A DNA stretch of 64,000 nucleotides from Bubalus kerabau (lineage: Eukaryota > Chordata > Mammalia > Artiodactyla > Bovidae): assembly GCF_029407905.1 (NCBI RefSeq), contig NW_026577882.1, positions 1,178,001 to 1,242,000 of the forward strand, in the 5' to 3' direction. Positions within the stretch are counted from its first letter, which is position 1, and each line of letters begins with the position of its first letter. Below, in pieces: positions 59,876 to 64,000 of the stretch. The position numbers and the translations under genes are program-made. The notes under the pieces were generated by a model. The model was not told the origin of the DNA and did no database searches. It saw only the letters and a list, made by a program, of their open reading frames with translations.

Positions 59876-62467
59876 GTCGTTCGGCACGTGGCACCTCACA
59901 CGTGGCTAGTCTCGAATTTCCTCCTGAGACCGGCCTCATCCTGAGGTGCACCAGGAAGGCCGGGAACCCCTTCCAGACAAAGCAGGGGAATCGACTCTCC
60001 TGTCGCGATCAGGAGGGGAGAAGGGGCTCAGATGAAGTGGTGCCGGGACCCTCGGTGTTCCCCTCGAGGGAACCCAGCGTGTCGGGGAACTTTTGCGGTC
60101 GCATCAAGGGTGTCAAGTACCGTTTTGCACTTAAGGACAGAATATGGGACTTCCCTGGAGACACCAGGAACTTCGGTGTTCCCCTGGAGTGAGACCGGTA
60201 TGTTGGGGAATTTTGGGGTCGCATCAAGGGTGCCAAGTAGCATTTCGAACTTTAAGATGGAATGTGGGACTTCTCTTGAGACTCTAGCTGGCAAGGGCCT
60301 CATATTGGGATGAAGGGGGAACCACATGGTTTTTAAGACTTGAGGCTGAATTCTCGAATTACGATGGGAAATTCAGACTTCCTCTTGTGTTGACCGTGGG
60401 AAGACCAATCTTCCATTCAAATTGTGAGGGAGAGATGGAGGTTGCTCTCGAGTCACTGTAGGGCAAAATAGACCTCATCTAGGCTTGTGTCTAGGACAAA
60501 ATGTTCCACTCCAGGGGCGACAGGGATCTCGGGGTTGCATTCCAAACTCACCCGGGGAGTCAGGCCTCGTCTCGAGGGAAGCAAAGGACTCCGCTCTCCT
60601 CTCGAGTCGCACCGGGTATTTCTTGGACCCAACTGAGTGGCCTAAAGGGAGTCAATACTCCTGTGAAGTTTGGAGAGAGGACCAGGAATTGCTCTCCAGG
60701 TCAGGCAGGAAAAGAAGGCCCCCATCTCTCCTTGACGGGGGCATCTTGTGGTTTTTCTCGAACTGCGGCGCCACTGTGGGTTTTCTCACGAGGTACGATG
60801 GGGTACTCAGGGAGCCTCTTGTGTGGTACTAGGGAAGTCAGTTTTCCTGCTTGTGGCGAGGGGAGCGCGTCCTTGCTCTGGAGTCATGGTAGGGGAATCG
60901 GGCATCAAGAGATGTTGAAAAAGGACTCTCCAAGTCTTTCTCGGGTTACTTCAGGAAACTCTGGGTTCCCTCGACTTGTGCCAGTGACCTCAGGTAGCTT
61001 CTCAGGGAGCCTCTGAGAATTCAGGGATACTGTGGTGTTGGGAGGGGCCTCTCGGGACACCACTGAGTTTGGTTCAATGGAAGAGGGCCTCTTCTCTAGT
61101 TGAGGCAGGAACCTCAGGGTTCCTCTCCATTTCTGACTCCAATTTCAGGGTCCCTGAAGAGTTGGGACAGGAGAGTAAGGCCTCGTCTTGTGTGAAGGAA
61201 TGCAACTTCACTTGCCTCTCGAGTTGTTTACGAGGTGACAGTCCACATTTGGAGCTGTGAGTGGAATCTGCGGGTTTTTCCAGACGATGCATGGGGATGT
61301 CAGTGTCTCTTCGTGTTGTGCCTTCATCCACAGGGTTGCCTTCGAAGAGATGTCCGGGCGTCAGGTTCTTATCTAGAGTGGACCGGGAATTCGGGATCTT
61401 TCAGCATATGGCACCAACCATGAGGCTACTTTTCGAATTTCCTCATGAGACCGGCCTCATCCAGAGGTTCGCGGGGAACGTCGGGAACCCCTTGCAGACA
61501 AAAGATGGGAATCGACCCTTCTGTCGCGATCAGGAGGGGTGAAGGGGCTCACAGGAAGTGGTGCCGTGAACTTTGGTGTTTCCCTCGAGTGAGACCGGTA
61601 TGTCAGGGAACTTTGGGGGTCGCATCAAGGGTGCCAAGTACCGTTTTGTACTTCAGGATGGAACGTGGGACTTCCCTTGATACGCTGTAGCGGCCAAGGG
61701 CCTCATCTTGCGATGACGGGGGAGCCACGTGGTTTTTCTTGAGTTGCGGCGGGATTCTCGAGTTACGACGGGGATTTCAGGCTTCCTCTTGTGTTGGGCC
61801 AGGGAAGTCCAATCATCCATTCGAGTTGCGAGGGAGAGCTGGGGGTTGCGCTCGAGTCACTGCAGGGCAAAGGAGACCTCATCTAGGCTTGTGTCCAGGA
61901 CCTAATGTTCCTCTCCAAGGGCCACAGGGATCTCAGGTTTGTATTCCAGACTCACCCAGGGAGTCAGTCCTCATGTCGAAGGGAAGCAAAAGACACCACT
62001 CTCCTTTCGAGCCGCGACGGGCACCTCTTGGAGCCCACTTTGTGGCCTAAAGGGAGTCAAGCCTCCTGTGAAGTTTGGAGAGAGGACTTGGGACTGCTCT
62101 CCAGGCCATGCAGGGAAAGATGGCCCTCATCTCGCGATGACGGAGGGATCTTGTGGGTTTTCTCGAGCTGCGGCGCCAGTGTGGGGTTTCACACGAGGTA
62201 CGACGGGGAGCTCAGGGAGCCTCTCGTGTGGTGCCAGGGAAGTCAGGTCTCCATGTGCGTGGCGAGGGGGAGCGCATTATTGCTCTCGAGCTATGGTAGG
62301 GGAATCTGACCTCAAGACGCATTGAAGAAGGACTCTCGAGGTCTTTCTTCGGTTGTGGCAGGAAACTCTTATTTCCCTTGACTTTTGCCGGTGGCCTCAA
62401 GGAGCTTCTCAGAATGCCTATGAGAAGTCAGGGATACAGTGGAGATGGGAGGGGCCTCTCGGGACTC
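59876..62467. repeat. Block Y' : near-identical partner of 21,706-24,297
   Basis: Constant offset of 38,170 bp. It includes the internal 121-bp duplication (about 60,044-60,286), which makes the landmark spacing 59804-61322 equal to 1,518 bp. Single-base differences from the left copy are scattered, for example gtcgcaccgggtatt near 60,607 against gtcgcaccgagtatt near 22,437. Subtype passes from CpG-rich to CpG-depleted at about 60,110, exactly as in the left copy. Confidence 0.85.
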
Positions 62468-64000
62468 CGCTGGGTTTGTCGCAATGGAAGAGGGCCTTAT
62501 CTCGAGGGGAGGCAGGAACCTCAGGCTTCCTCTCTGTTTCTGACTCCGACCCTCCGACCTCAGGGTCCCTGCAGAGTTGGGAGCGGAGAGTTAGGCCTCG
62601 TCTTGTCTGAGGAAGGGAACTCCGCTTGCCTCTCGAGTTGCTCAGGGGGTCTCAGGCCCCTCTTCGAGCTGTGTGTGGAACCCACGGGTGTTTCTGGACG
62701 ATGCACGGGAGTGTCAGTGCCCCTTCGTGTTGTGCTATCACCCACAGGGTTGCCTTCGAAGAGGTGTCCGTGCAACGGGTTCTTCTCAAGAGTGGACCGG
62801 GAAATCGAGGTCGATCGGCATGTGGCACCACCCCCGTGGCTCATCTCGAATTTCCTTGTGCGGACGGCCTCATCCTGAGATGCGCCGGGAAGGCCGGGAA
62901 TCCCTTCCAGACCACGCAGGGGAATCGACACTCCTGTCGCCATCAGGAGGGGAGAAGGGGCTCAGATGAAGTGGTGTCGGGACCCTCGGTGTTTCCCTCG
63001 AGGGAACTCGGTGTGTCGGGGAAATTCTGGGGGTCGCATGAAAGGTGTCAGGTACTGTTTCGCAATTCAGGACAGAAACTGGGACTTCCCTTGAGACGCC
63101 ATAGCGGGCAAGAGGCTCATCTTGCAAAGACGTAGGAACCACGTGGTTTTCCTCGAGTTGCGGCGGGATTCTCGAGTTACGACGGGGATCTCAGGCTTCC
63201 CCTTGGGTTGGCCCTGGGAAGCCCAATCTTCCCCTCGAGTGAGAGGGAAAGCTGGGGGTTGCGCTCGAGTCACTGCAGGGCCGAAGAGACCTCACCTAGG
63301 CGTGTGTCCGGGACCTAATATTCCTCTCCAGGGAAGGCAAGGATCTCGGGGTTGCATTCCAGGCTCCCCCGGGGAGTCAGGCCTCGTCTCGAGGGGAAGC
63401 CAAGGACTCCGCTCTCCTCTCGAGTCGCGACGCGGGTCTCTGGGAGCCCCCTGAGCGGCCTCAAGGGAGTCCAGCCTCCTTTTCAGTTTGGAGAGAGGAC
63501 CCGGGATTGCTCTGCAGGCCATGCAGGAAAAGAAGGCCCTCAGCTCGCGAGGACGGGGGCGTCTCAGGGGTTTCCTCGAGCTGCGGTGCCCATTGGGGTT
63601 TTCTCCCGAGGCACTACGAGGATCTCAGGGAGCCTCTCGTGTGGCGCCAGGGAAGTCAGGTCTCCATGCGGTGGCGATGGGGATCGAGTCCTGGCTCTCG
63701 AGTCACGGGAGGGGACTAGGGCCTCGAGACGCGTTGAAGAAGGACTCTCGAGGTCTTTTTCGGGGGGCGGCGGGAAACCCTCGTTTCCCTCGCCTTCTGC
63801 CGGGGACCTTAGGGAACTTCCCAGGGTGCCTCTGAGAGGCGAGGGATCCTGTGGAGGTGGCGGGGCCTCTCGGGACTCCGCTGGGTCTGACAAAACGGAA
63901 GAGGCCCTCACCTCGAGGGGAGGCAGGAACCTCAGGCTTCCTCTCCGTTTCGGACTCCGACCGCAGGGTCCCTGCAGAGTTGGGACAGGAGAGTCAGGCC
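62468..64000. repeat. Satellite I, CpG-rich subtype, approaching the homogeneous type
   Basis: The landmark at 62730 is 1,408 bp after the previous one. Up to about 63,130 the unit is intermediate, and it shares the accctccgacc insertion with 27,170. From about 63,160 to the window end the sequence is nearly that of the 1,405-bp array monomer, with a few differences such as catgcggtggcgatgggga near 63,666. A second homogeneous array may start to the right. Confidence 0.85.

Noticed and set aside
1..64000. rRNA, tRNA or other structured RNA genes
   Set aside because: No recognisable rRNA or intact tRNA sequence was seen; tRNA-derived sequence is limited to possible SINE ancestry.

Overview
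The window is mammalian heterochromatin, most likely pericentromeric DNA from cattle (Bos) or a close bovine relative. I find no protein-coding gene I can support. Three things point to Bovidae. About 46 kb is a tandem satellite with a monomer of about 1,405 bp built of 31-bp subrepeats, which is the architecture described for Bovidae satellite I (bovine 1.715 family). An ~11.6-kb block has ~0.69-kb monomers resembling the satellite II family (bovine 1.723 / caprine II). The few dispersed elements are ruminant-type: a Bov-A2 SINE, a BovB-related fragment and a class II ERV solo LTR resembling BTLTR1. Family names come from recall and were not searched; the periods, junctions and duplications are read directly from the sequence.

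Layout. 1-20,213: a very homogeneous satellite I array of about 14.4 monomers, strictly 1,405 bp apart. 20,195-29,384: older satellite I of variable length and sequence, a patchwork of a CpG-rich subtype and a CpG-depleted subtype. 29,385-40,996: satellite II-like array. Its core alternates short (~535 bp) and long (~694 bp) monomers to give a ~1,230-bp higher-order repeat, and its right end is GC-rich and full length. One short monomer is split by a 1,298-bp solo LTR (31,870-33,167, minus orientation) with a 6-bp target duplication. 40,997-46,374: a non-satellite island made of a CpG-rich segment (D1), 3.5 kb of AT-rich single-copy-looking DNA holding two retroposons, and a second direct copy of the CpG-rich segment (D2) exactly 4,510 bp from the first. 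46,375-64,000: satellite I again, mosaic, ending in monomers close to the homogeneous type.

The region reads as a record of recombination between repeats. The left satellite I shoulder (20.2-24.3 kb) is a near-copy of two separate blocks of the right shoulder (52.3-53.8 and 59.9-62.5 kb), with the four monomers between them missing. One right-hand monomer carries an internal 434-bp duplication (14 x 31 bp). Within the homogeneous array, three variable sites occur in reshuffled combinations, suggesting exchange or conversion between neighbouring monomers. The many long open frames in the satellite are products of GC-rich, stop-poor repetitive DNA and are not annotated as genes.
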